DNA of 14,243 nt from Candidatus Electronema nielsenii. GTDB lineage: Bacteria; Desulfobacterota; Desulfobulbia; Desulfobulbales; Desulfobulbaceae. Every line of letters begins with the position of its first letter. Positions within the stretch are counted from its first letter, which is position 1. Under the pieces are notes generated by a model that was given only the letters and a program-made list of their open reading frames with translations, ran no database searches and was not told the DNA's origin. Below, piece by piece: positions 6,981 to 14,243 of the stretch. The stretch covers positions 1-14,243 of the forward strand of contig JAGIXO010000040.1 of assembly GCA_026122915.1 (NCBI GenBank), in the 5' to 3' direction. The position numbers were made by a program, and so were the translations under genes.

Positions 6981-9900
6981 GTGGAAGAACTGTTCAGCTT
7001 TTTTGATAAGCCAAAAGGGCCGCTTGTATTCGACAAGGTCAAAATTTCCCTTGCATCGCCGACAAAAATTCTCGAATGGTCCCACGGCGAGGTAAAGAAG
7101 CCTGAGACCATCAATTACCGCACTTTCAAACCAGAACGCGACGGTTTATTTTGCGCTAAGATATTTGGTCCGGTCAAGGACTACGAGTGCAACTGCGGCA
7201 AATACAAGCGCATGAAGCACCGGGGTGTAATCTGCGAAAAATGCGGAGTCGAGGTCATTCAGTCCAAGGTGCGGCGCGAGCGTCTCGGCCATATCAAATT
7301 GGCTGCGCCAGTCGCCCATATTTGGTTTCTCAAGTCGCTGCCCAGTAAGATCGGCTCTATTCTTGATATGACCCTCAAGGAATTGGAGCGTATTCTTTAT
7401 TTTGAGTCCTACGTAGTCAGCAACTCCAATGTCGAAGCCTTACCAAAAGGCATGTTGCTTAATGAGGAGCAATATCGCGAAAGTTTGGAGCAATATCCCG
7501 GTGAATTTGATGTCGGTATCGGGGCTGAGGCTATCCGTGAGTTGCTCAAAGAGTTAGACTTAGTGGAGCTGTCCACCCAGTTGCGCAAGGAGATGAAGGA
7601 GACAGCCTCCCTCACTCGGCGGGCCAAGCTCGGTAAACGGTTGAATGTTACCGAAGCCTTCCGTGATTCCGGCAACCGGCCTGAGTGGATGATACTGGAA
7701 GTGATTCCAGTGTTGCCACCAGATTTACGTCCGTTAGTGCCGCTGGAAGGTGGTCGTTTTGCTACCTCTGATTTGAACGATCTCTACCGTCGGGTAATTA
7801 ACCGCAATAATCGCCTCAAGCGGCTGCTGGAATTAGACGCACCAGACATCATCATCCGCAACGAAAAACGGATGCTGCAAGAGGCGGTAGATGTGCTGTT
7901 CGACAATGGTCGTCGAGGCCGTACCATCACTGGGCCAAATAAGCGTCCGCTGAAGTCGCTTTCTGACATGCTCAAGGGCAAGCAAGGCCGCTTCCGCCAG
8001 AATTTGCTCGGTAAACGCGTTGACTATTCAGGTCGTTCGGTTATCGTGGTCGGGCCGCATCTGCGCCTGCACCAGTGCGGTTTGCCGAAAAAAATGGCGC
8101 AGGAGTTATTCAAGCCTTTTATTTACAATCGGCTGGAATCGATGGGTTATGTAACCACTATCAAAAGCGCACGTAAAATGGTGGAAAAGGGCGCAAAAGA
8201 AGTTTGGGACGTGCTGGATGATATTGTCAGCGAATATCCAGTTATTCTGAACCGCGCCCCTACGCTGCATCGTTTGGGTATGCAGGCCTTTGAAGTCGTC
8301 TTGATTGAGGGTAAAGCCATTCAGCTGCATCCGTTGGTTTGCGCTGCTTTCAACGCTGACTTTGACGGTGATCAGATGGCTGTGCATCTACCACTCTCGG
8401 TTGAGGCACAGGTTGAGGCCCGCGTCCTGATGATGTCCACCAACAACATCCTTTCGCCTGCCAGCGGCAGTCCGGTCATTATTCCCAGCCAGGACATCGT
8501 CCTTGGTTTGTACTATATGACCAGAGAACGCTATGGGGTGAAAGGCACCGGCACTATTTTTAGTTCTCCTGCTGAAGCCCGCATAGCCTATGATCACGAC
8601 GCTGTGCATTTGCAAGCCAAGGTCAAAGTGCGGATCAAAGGCGAATTAGTTGATACTACGCTGGGCCGAATTTTGGTTGGCGAGCTGTTGCCGGAAAAAT
8701 TGCCTTTTGCGGTGGTCAACAAGGAGCTGTCGAAAAAAGAACTGAGCTTCTTGGTGGATTACACCTATCGTCATGCTGGCACCAAAGATACGGTTATTCT
8801 TGCTGATCGGATTAAGGATTTAGGCTACGAGCAAGCCACGCGAGCTGGTATTTCCATCTGCATCAACGATATGAAAATTCCGGCTAATAAGGAAAAATTC
8901 GTTGAGGAATCAGAACGAAAAGCCGCTGAGGTTGACGAGCAATACTCTGAAGGTTTGATCACGGACGGCGAGAAGTATAACAAGATCGTTGATATTTGGT
9001 CTAAAGCCACGGATAAGATCACCCAAGAGATGATGGCTGAGATGTCGGTGGATTATATTACCGACAACGAAGGCAAAATTAAGGAAGTAAAAAGTTTCAA
9101 TTCGGTCTATATCATGGCCGATTCTGGCGCAAGAGGCTCGAAAGACCAAATCCGCCAGCTTGCTGGTATGCGCGGCCTGATGGCCAAGCCTTCTGGTGCG
9201 ATCATTGAAACTCCGATTAAGGCTAACTTCCGCGAAGGATTGTCGGTGCTGGAGTATTTCATCTCTACCCACGGTGCTCGCAAAGGTTTGGCTGACACCG
9301 CCCTGAAAACGGCTAACTCTGGCTATCTAACTCGTCGTTTGGTTGATGTGGCTCAAGATTCGACCATCGTGGAGAAAGATTGCGGCACCATGCGTTATAC
9401 CTTGGCCGAGCCGCTGTTAGATGGCGGTGAGGTGATCGTCCGTATCGGTGAGCGTATTTTAGGTCGAGTAGCCAGCGACGACGTGCTGGATCCGCATTCC
9501 GGCCAAGTGCTGGTGGGCATGGATGAGGAAATCACCGAGGACAAAGTCGAGGCGATTGAGGCCGCAGGTATTGATCGGGTGAAAATTCGCTCTGTTCTGA
9601 CCTGTGAGTCTCGGCGCGGAGTCTGCGCCATGTGCTATGGCCGCGATTTGGGCCGGGGTCACATGGTCAATATCGGCGAAGCGGTAGGCATTATTGCCGC
9701 CCAATCCATCGGCGAGCCGGGTACCCAGCTGACCATGCGTACCTTCCACATCGGCGGCACTGCCAGCCGTTCGGTGGAGCAAGCTGAAGTACGCAGTCAG
9801 CGCAGCGGCGTGGCAAAATACCATAAATTGCATTCAGTTGCCAATGCTGCTGGGTTCAATATCGTTATGAACCGGAACGCCGAAGTGATCATTGTCGATG

Positions 9901-11045
9901 ATCAGGGCGTGGATCGTGAGCGTTTCCCAGTGCCTTATGGCGCGGAACTCAAAGTGGCGGATGGAGAAAAAGTCGAACCTGGCACGGTTATTGCAGATTG
10001 GGATGCATTCTCGATTCCAATTGTTGCCGAAGTAGGTGGTCGGATCAAATACGGCGACGTGATCGAGGGCGACACCATGCAGGAGCGGGTTGACCAAGTG
10101 ACTGGTAAGGTCTCAAGGGTCATTATCCATCCAGTGGTTTCCAAGCATTCCACTCCGCGCATCTCGATCAAGGACGAGCGTGGTCGGACCATGAAGTTAC
10201 CTGGGCTGGAGCATGATGCCCGCTATCCCCTGCCGGTCGGCTCGATCATTGCGGCAGATGAGGGGACGGATGTGACAGCAGGTACTGTGGTGGCCAAGAT
10301 TCCGCGAGAGACCACAAAGACCAAGGATATTACCGGCGGTTTGCCCAGAGTTGCCGAGCTGTTCGAGGTGCGCAAGCTGAAAGAACAGGCCATTGTCACT
10401 GAAATTGACGGTCGAGTTACCTTTGGCAAAGAACTCAAGGGAAAGCGGCGCGTGGTGATCAGCCCAGAAACCGGCGAGGCGAGAGAGTATTTAGTTCCAA
10501 AATCCAAGCATGTCATTGTTCATGAGGGCGATTACGTCAAGGCGGGTGACGCTTTGATGGACGGTTCTGTTCTGCCTAACGACATTCTGCGGATTAAGGG
10601 CGAAGAGGCTTTGGCCCGCTTCTTGGTTGACGAAGTGCAGGAAGTTTATCGGCTCCAAGGCGTGAAGATCAACGACAAGCATATCGAGACGATCGTTCGG
10701 CAGATGCTCAAACGGATCAAAATTACTGATCCGGGTGACACCAAATTTATGCTGGATCAGTTGGTAGAAAAATGGGTTTTCTATGACGAAAATGAGCGGA
10801 TGATGGCCCAAGGTCTCCAGCCTGCCTCAGCGGAGCCACAGTTGCTGGGCGTGACAAAAGCCTCACTTTCTACCGACTCCTTCATTTCAGCTGCTTCCTT
10901 CCAAGAAACTACCAAGGTGCTGACGAACGCGGCAATGACCGGCAAAGTGGATACGTTGGATGGATTGAAGGAGAACGTGATCATGGGGCGGCTGATTTCA
11001 GCGGGCACAGGACTCTCAAGGTACCGTATCAGCAAGACAAAGTGA
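6981..11045 (+). CDS. rpoC: DNA-directed RNA polymerase subunit beta'
   Basis: RpoC forms the clamp, bridge helix, trigger loop and catalytic centre of RNA polymerase. It has 1354 residues. The start is GTG 6981 with GAGAGGG eight bases upstream, giving MEELFSFFDKPKGPLVFDKV. The first zinc site has C70, C72, C85 and C88. The catalytic NADFDGDQM puts the Mg-binding aspartates at 460, 462 and 464. All these numbers equal those of E. coli. The second zinc site is C801, C875, C882 and C885. The trigger loop includes M919 and H923 (MRTFHIGG). No intein, split or frameshift is seen. The gene ends with KTK and TGA 11043-11045, followed by a fresh promoter for the str genes. Confidence 0.99.
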   Translation: MEELFSFFDKPKGPLVFDKVKISLASPTKILEWSHGEVKKPETINYRTFKPERDGLFCAKIFGPVKDYECNCGKYKRMKHRGVICEKCGVEVIQSKVRRERLGHIKLAAPVAHIWFLKSLPSKIGSILDMTLKELERILYFESYVVSNSNVEALPKGMLLNEEQYRESLEQYPGEFDVGIGAEAIRELLKELDLVELSTQLRKEMKETASLTRRAKLGKRLNVTEAFRDSGNRPEWMILEVIPVLPPDLRPLVPLEGGRFATSDLNDLYRRVINRNNRLKRLLELDAPDIIIRNEKRMLQEAVDVLFDNGRRGRTITGPNKRPLKSLSDMLKGKQGRFRQNLLGKRVDYSGRSVIVVGPHLRLHQCGLPKKMAQELFKPFIYNRLESMGYVTTIKSARKMVEKGAKEVWDVLDDIVSEYPVILNRAPTLHRLGMQAFEVVLIEGKAIQLHPLVCAAFNADFDGDQMAVHLPLSVEAQVEARVLMMSTNNILSPASGSPVIIPSQDIVLGLYYMTRERYGVKGTGTIFSSPAEARIAYDHDAVHLQAKVKVRIKGELVDTTLGRILVGELLPEKLPFAVVNKELSKKELSFLVDYTYRHAGTKDTVILADRIKDLGYEQATRAGISICINDMKIPANKEKFVEESERKAAEVDEQYSEGLITDGEKYNKIVDIWSKATDKITQEMMAEMSVDYITDNEGKIKEVKSFNSVYIMADSGARGSKDQIRQLAGMRGLMAKPSGAIIETPIKANFREGLSVLEYFISTHGARKGLADTALKTANSGYLTRRLVDVAQDSTIVEKDCGTMRYTLAEPLLDGGEVIVRIGERILGRVASDDVLDPHSGQVLVGMDEEITEDKVEAIEAAGIDRVKIRSVLTCESRRGVCAMCYGRDLGRGHMVNIGEAVGIIAAQSIGEPGTQLTMRTFHIGGTASRSVEQAEVRSQRSGVAKYHKLHSVANAAGFNIVMNRNAEVIIVDDQGVDRERFPVPYGAELKVADGEKVEPGTVIADWDAFSIPIVAEVGGRIKYGDVIEGDTMQERVDQVTGKVSRVIIHPVVSKHSTPRISIKDERGRTMKLPGLEHDARYPLPVGSIIAADEGTDVTAGTVVAKIPRETTKTKDITGGLPRVAELFEVRKLKEQAIVTEIDGRVTFGKELKGKRRVVISPETGEAREYLVPKSKHVIVHEGDYVKAGDALMDGSVLPNDILRIKGEEALARFLVDEVQEVYRLQGVKINDKHIETIVRQMLKRIKITDPGDTKFMLDQLVEKWVFYDENERMMAQGLQPASAEPQLLGVTKASLSTDSFISAASFQETTKVLTNAAMTGKVDTLDGLKENVIMGRLISAGTGLSRYRISKTK

Positions 11046-11067
11046 ATGTCATGATTTTGTTTGACAT
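11046..11067 (+). repeat. Inverted repeat overlapping the rpsL -35 box
   Basis: ATGTCA (11046-11051) and TGACAT (11062-11067) are perfect inverted copies separated by ten bases, starting one base after the rpoC stop. The right arm contains most of the TTGACA -35 element. It could be an operator or a weak hairpin; six-base arms may also arise by chance. Confidence 0.35.
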
Positions 11068-11089
11068 GTGCTACTGTTCGTGCTAAACT
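11061..11089 (+). promoter_or_regulatory. Sigma70-type promoter for rpsL-rpsG-fusA
   Basis: A perfect -35 box TTGACA (11061-11066) is followed after exactly 17 bases by TAAACT (11084-11089), four of six matches to TATAAT, with an extended -10 TG at 11081-11082. Transcription should begin near 11095-11097, about 55 bases before the rpsL start. It makes the str genes a unit that can be expressed apart from rpoBC read-through. Confidence 0.75.
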
Positions 11090-11096
11090 AAAAAGC

Positions 11097-11117
11097 TCAC
11101 GTCCGCGCAAGGCGTGA
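11097..11117 (+). other. 5' stem-loop of the str mRNA
   Basis: TCACG (11097-11101) pairs with CGTGA (11113-11117), and CC (11103-11104) with GG (11111-11112), leaving T11102 bulged and a six-base loop. It would lie at the very 5' end of the transcript from the promoter just upstream, a position that often stabilises mRNA. A U-rich stretch follows a few bases later, so a weak terminator for rpoC read-through is an alternative. Confidence 0.4.
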
Positions 11118-11150
11118 ATGCTGTTTTATTTTTGAAAGGAAAGGATTTGT

Positions 11151-11522
11151 ATGCCTACGATTAATCAGCTTGTCAGGAAAAGAAGGGAGAAGCAGGTACA
11201 GCGCTCCAGCACTCCTGCTATGCAGGAATGCCCGCAAAAGCGTGGCGTGTGTGTTAGAGTTTATACCACTACGCCTAAAAAACCTAACTCTGCGTTGCGG
11301 AAGGTCGCTCGGGTGCGACTGGCTAACGGAATAGAGGTGACTTCTTACATCCCCGGTGTTGGTCATAACCTCCAAGAGCATTCGGTGGTGCTGATCCGTG
11401 GTGGTCGTGTCAAAGACCTACCTGGTGTACGTTATCACATTATTCGTGGCACACTTGACACGCTGGGAGTTAATGAGCGGCGGCAAGGGCGTTCCAAGTA
11501 CGGTGCCAAACGGCCTAAATAA
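11151..11522 (+). CDS. rpsL: 30S ribosomal protein S12
   Basis: S12 lies at the decoding site of the small subunit and influences accuracy and translocation. It has 123 residues, one fewer than in E. coli. Family marks are CPQKRGVCVRVYTTTPKKPNSALRK's core around residues 27-51 and GVGHNLQEHSVVLIRGGRVKDLPGVRYH's loop around 69-96. K43, K88 and P91 are the streptomycin-sensitive residues, and D89 is the aspartate methylthiolated by RimO in bacteria that have that enzyme. The ATG 11151 is preceded by AAAGGAAAGGA (11135-11145). It is the first gene after a new promoter and is followed by rpsG after 39 bases. Confidence 0.98.
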   Translation: MPTINQLVRKRREKQVQRSSTPAMQECPQKRGVCVRVYTTTPKKPNSALRKVARVRLANGIEVTSYIPGVGHNLQEHSVVLIRGGRVKDLPGVRYHIIRGTLDTLGVNERRQGRSKYGAKRPK

Positions 11523-11561
11523 GAGGCGGTCGCACAGATTGCCGGAGTGAGAGAGAACATC

Positions 11562-12035
11562 ATGCCGAGAAAAAGAGTACAGAACAGGCGTTCTATAGAA
11601 GCTGATCCGAAATATAATTCGATTTTGGTTGCTCGCTTCACTAATGGCCTGATGATGGATGGGAAAAAAACGTTGGCCCTTCGCATGTTTTATGATGCAA
11701 TGGAAACGGTGGGTGGGAAAGTTACAGGCGAAGAGCCTATGACTGTCTTTGAGACAGCGATGGAGAATGTACGCCCTCGCGTTGAAGTGAAAAGTCGTCG
11801 GGTTGGTGGTGCCACGTATCAGGTGCCGGTAGAAGTGCGTCCTGAACGAAAAAACGCCTTGGCTATTCGTTGGATCATTAGTTTTGCTCAAAAGCGTCCT
11901 GGTCAGTCTATGGCTGAAAAGCTGGCAGCAGAAATTCTTGATGCCTACAATAACCGGGGATCCGCTGTTAAAAAACGTGACGAGACCCATAAAATGGCCG
12001 AAGCCAACAAGGCCTTCGCTCATTATCGCTGGTAG
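11562..12035 (+). CDS. rpsG: 30S ribosomal protein S7
   Basis: S7 binds the 3' major domain of 16S rRNA, starts assembly of the 30S head, and touches the E-site tRNA and mRNA exit. From ATG 11562 it has 157 residues, the typical length. It opens MPRKRVQNRRSIEADPKYNS, as is usual for S7. VRPRVEVKSRRVGGATYQVP (residues 70-89) is the family signature, and the C-terminus is AFAHYRW. A GTG at 11547 in the same frame would add MREN-I before this methionine; the shorter form fits the family and has GAGAGA six to seven bases upstream, though no strong Shine-Dalgarno. In E. coli S7 represses translation in this operon; no matching site was recognised here. Confidence 0.97.
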   Translation: MPRKRVQNRRSIEADPKYNSILVARFTNGLMMDGKKTLALRMFYDAMETVGGKVTGEEPMTVFETAMENVRPRVEVKSRRVGGATYQVPVEVRPERKNALAIRWIISFAQKRPGQSMAEKLAAEILDAYNNRGSAVKKRDETHKMAEANKAFAHYRW

Positions 12036-12041
12036 CAGGTT

Positions 12042-12072
12042 CGCAGATTGATCTAAAAAAGATTAATCTGCG
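12042..12072 (+). other. 13-bp hairpin between rpsG and fusA
   Basis: CGCAGATTGATCT (12042-12054) pairs with AGATTAATCTGCG (12060-12072), all Watson-Crick except one G-T, around a loop of five As. It begins six bases after the rpsG stop. No T run follows on the + strand, so it is not a classic terminator; it may protect the 3' end of a rpsL-rpsG message, serve as a processing site, or bind a protein. Confidence 0.65.
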
Positions 12073-12090
12073 TAAAATGCGAAAAGTCTC

Positions 12091-12119
12091 TTGACAGCCA
12101 GGCGAAAACGGGGTAAAAG
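12091..12119 (+). promoter_or_regulatory. Candidate sigma70-type promoter for fusA
   Basis: TTGACA (12091-12096), 17 bases, then TAAAAG (12114-12119; four of six matches). The -35 and the spacing equal those of the rpsL promoter. Initiation near 12126 would give a leader of about 73 bases before the fusA start. TAGGAG at 12136-12141 in that leader looks like a ribosome binding site but no start codon lies at the proper distance. Confidence 0.55.
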
Positions 12120-12198
12120 AGCAAGGTTTTTCTGGTAGGAGTCAGTAGCAGGTTATTGGCGACTGGGAAAACAGAAACAACAAAGTGCGGGAAAAACA

Positions 12199-14243
12199 GT
12201 GGTTGAAGGCGGATCGTTGGCCCAAGTGCGCAATATAGGGATAATGGCCCATATTGACGCAGGCAAGACTACAACTACTGAACGGGTACTGTATTACACA
12301 GGCCGTTCCCATAAGATGGGTGAGGTTCATGACGGCACAGCGGTTATGGACTGGATGGAGCAGGAGCAGGAAAGAGGAATTACGATTACCTCTGCTGCGA
12401 CTACTTGTTTCTGGCGGCAGCATCGAATTAATATTATTGATACACCGGGGCACGTTGATTTCACCGTTGAAGTCGAACGTTGCCTGAGAGTGCTGGATGG
12501 AGTGATTGCAGTTTTTTGTGCAGTCGGCGGAGTGGAGCCGCAGTCAGAGACAGTCTGGCGGCAGGCTGACCACTATCGAATTCCACGAATCGCCTTTGTC
12601 AACAAAATGGACCGAATCGGGGCCGATTTTGACAGGGTGGTACGGGAGATTGAAACGCAGCTGGGAGCCTGCCCGGTACCAGTGACTCTGCCCGTAGGAA
12701 GTGAGGATACTTTCACTGGGATTGTTGACCTGATTGAGCAAAAATTGCTCATCTTCGATGAGAAGACGCAAGGCGAAACAGTCTTGATAAGTGAAGTACC
12801 TGAAGCATTACGAAGCAAATCATCGGCTGCACGCTTGTATCTTCTCGAGAAGTTGGCCGACTTCGATGAGGGGATCATGGAAAAATATCTGGAAAATCAG
12901 GATATCTCTCCTATCGAAATACGTAGTGCCTTGCGAAAGGCGACTTGTTTGCTCAAAGTAGTACCTGTGCTGTGTGGTTCAGCTTTTAAAAATAAAGGCA
13001 TTCAGTTGTTACTGGATGCAGTTGCGGATTATCTGCCGTCGCCACTGGATGTTCCGCCAGTTGAGGGGCCAGATAAAGACGGTGTCTTGCTGATACGGAA
13101 AGCCGACAGTCAAGAACCGTTCTGCGCTTTGGTTTTTAAGTTGCAGACAGATGTTTTTGTTGGCACCTTGGCCTTTATTCGGGTTTATTCTGGCGAGCTG
13201 AAAACCGGCAGTAGAGTGTTTAATCCGCGCAAACAGAAAAAAGAGAAAATATCTAAGCTGATCAAACTTCATGCCAATAAGCGTGAAGAGATCGACAGCA
13301 TCAGCGCGGGAGATATCGGCGCGGTGGTTGGCCTTAAATTTGCCTCTACCGGCGACACCCTGTGTATGGAAGGCGATTCCATTGTGTTGGAAAGCATGGA
13401 TTTTCCTGAGCCAGTGATCGGTATCGCGATTGAAGCGAAAACTAAGGCTGACGAAATCAAACTGGCAGAAAGTTTGGATAAGATAGCTTGCGAAGATCCG
13501 ACTTTTCGTGTTAGTCGCAATGAAGATACCGGCCAGAAAATCATCTCCGGTATGGGTGAGCTGCACTTAGAGATCATTGTTGATCGATTAGTGCGTGAAT
13601 TTAAGGTTTCTGCCAATGTGGGTACACCCCAAGTGGCGTATAAAGAAACCATCACTCGTTCAGCGCAGGGTGAAGGCAGATTTCAAACTCAGGCCATTGG
13701 CAAGGAGCAGTACGGCCATGTGGTGGTGCAGTTTGAGCCGATAGAGCGAAGTGGTGGCGTAAAATTTGAAAATAAGGTCAATGAAGAGCTGATACCTGCC
13801 TTATATCTCAAGGCGATAGAAAAAGGTATCCGGGATTCATTGGATTCAGGGCCGCTGATTGGTTATCCGATGACTGATCTTTGTGTGCAGTTGGTTGGTG
13901 GCTCGTACGACGAAGAGCATTCCACCGAGATGGCTTTTGGTGTGGCTGCTGCACTGGCCTGTCGAAAAGCGGCAGCTGAAGCTGGAGCCGTGTTGCTGGA
14001 GCCGGTTATGGCTGTTGAGGTCGTTGCGCCGGAAGACTATCTTGGCGAAGTCATCAATGATCTGAATAAAAAAAATGCGCAGATAGAAGCTGTAGAGGCT
14101 GCACGGAACCTACAGGTAGTTAAAGCGAGGGTTCCTCTTGCACAGATGTTCGGTTATTCGACGACATTGCGTTCAGCCACTCAAGGAAGGGCATCTTTCA
14201 CCATGCAGTTTGAGGCATTTGCAGAGGTTTCGAGCCGACAGGC
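12199..14243 (+). CDS. fusA: Elongation factor G, 3' end cut by the window, divergent domain IV
   Basis: EF-G is the GTPase that drives translocation and, with RRF, ribosome recycling. The frame is open to the window end (681 codons), probably about ten residues short of the C-terminus. GTG 12199 gives MVEGGSLAQVRNIGIMAHIDAGK and puts the P-loop lysine at K23, as in E. coli; its ribosome binding site is weak. TTG 12217, after GAAGG, is the alternative. G motifs: AHIDAGKT (17-24), DTPGH with H85, NKMD (135-138), SAFK (from 261). Domain III (ISGMGELHLEIIVDR) is normal. Domain IV is odd: AIGKEQYGHV (499-508) replaces the common GGRGQYGHV, D571 stands where E. coli has H583, and NKKNA (623-627) replaces the usual NRRRG. 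It occupies the fusA place in the str operon but could be a specialised paralogue. Confidence 0.93.
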   Translation, partial: MVEGGSLAQVRNIGIMAHIDAGKTTTTERVLYYTGRSHKMGEVHDGTAVMDWMEQEQERGITITSAATTCFWRQHRINIIDTPGHVDFTVEVERCLRVLDGVIAVFCAVGGVEPQSETVWRQADHYRIPRIAFVNKMDRIGADFDRVVREIETQLGACPVPVTLPVGSEDTFTGIVDLIEQKLLIFDEKTQGETVLISEVPEALRSKSSAARLYLLEKLADFDEGIMEKYLENQDISPIEIRSALRKATCLLKVVPVLCGSAFKNKGIQLLLDAVADYLPSPLDVPPVEGPDKDGVLLIRKADSQEPFCALVFKLQTDVFVGTLAFIRVYSGELKTGSRVFNPRKQKKEKISKLIKLHANKREEIDSISAGDIGAVVGLKFASTGDTLCMEGDSIVLESMDFPEPVIGIAIEAKTKADEIKLAESLDKIACEDPTFRVSRNEDTGQKIISGMGELHLEIIVDRLVREFKVSANVGTPQVAYKETITRSAQGEGRFQTQAIGKEQYGHVVVQFEPIERSGGVKFENKVNEELIPALYLKAIEKGIRDSLDSGPLIGYPMTDLCVQLVGGSYDEEHSTEMAFGVAAALACRKAAAEAGAVLLEPVMAVEVVAPEDYLGEVINDLNKKNAQIEAVEAARNLQVVKARVPLAQMFGYSTTLRSATQGRASFTMQFEAFAEVSSRQ

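Larger units (their letters stand above)
12032..12154 (+). repeat. Ten-base direct repeat flanking the fusA upstream region
   Basis: GTAGCAGGTT occurs at 12032-12041, overlapping the rpsG stop codon, and again at 12145-12154. Between the copies lie the 13-bp hairpin and the fusA promoter. It could be a local duplication, trace of a small insertion, or chance. Confidence 0.35.

Noticed and set aside
11270..11430. Streptomycin resistance changes in rpsL
   Set aside because: K43, K88 and P91 are wild type.
12156..12206. Short TTG-started leader peptide overlapping the fusA start
   Set aside because: The possible ribosome binding site TAGGAG is 14 bases away, too far, and the 16-residue product has no recognisable attenuation feature.
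12254..12487. Small + strand frame overlapping the start of fusA
   Set aside because: It lies within the conserved EF-G GTPase domain in another frame and resembles no known protein.
1..14243. A novel defence, mobile or secretion system hidden in the window
   Set aside because: Every stretch over 300 bases is covered by a recognised core gene; gaps are all below 250 bases and hold only regulatory-type structure.

Overview
This window is a core translation and transcription locus of a Gram-negative bacterium, read entirely on the + strand. Order: nusG (3' end only) - rplK - rplA - rplJ - rplL - rpoB - rpoC - rpsL - rpsG - fusA (3' end cut off). Protein features (RpoC opening, a proteobacterial-type insertion in RpoB, L12 and L10 types) and moderate GC content suggest a deltaproteobacterium (Desulfobacterota), possibly Desulfobulbales. 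That placement rests on recognition by eye and is only moderately secure.

Layout. Bases 1-174 hold the C-terminal KOW region of NusG with an apparent one-base deletion. Bases 202-2600 encode the ribosomal stalk and L1 arm: L11, L1, L10 and L7/L12. The 245-base gap before rplJ carries a clear L10-type autoregulatory leader. Bases 2807-11045 encode the beta and beta' subunits of RNA polymerase. A strong hairpin followed by seven Ts sits between rplL and rpoB, where an attenuator is known in E. coli. A sigma70-type promoter (TTGACA, 17-base spacer, TAAACT) after rpoC begins a second unit, rpsL-rpsG-fusA (the str operon). The 163-base gap before fusA contains a 13-bp hairpin and a second promoter-like pair with the same -35 and spacer, so fusA may also be transcribed alone.

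The genes supply the ribosomal GTPase-associated centre (L11, L10, L12), the E-site L1 arm, the decoding-site protein S12, the 30S head protein S7, the translocase EF-G, and the catalytic core of RNA polymerase with its elongation factor NusG. Such clustering lets ribosome and polymerase output be co-regulated; the visible levers are the L10 leader, the rplL-rpoB attenuator and the two promoters.

I see no mobile element, CRISPR array, tRNA, rRNA or new multi-gene system. The points most worth a second look are the EF-G, whose domain IV tip motifs depart from the usual signature; the L10 leader, with alternative pairings near the rplJ ribosome binding site; the rplL-rpoB attenuator; and the nusG frameshift. 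No long reverse-strand reading frame resembles a protein I know.
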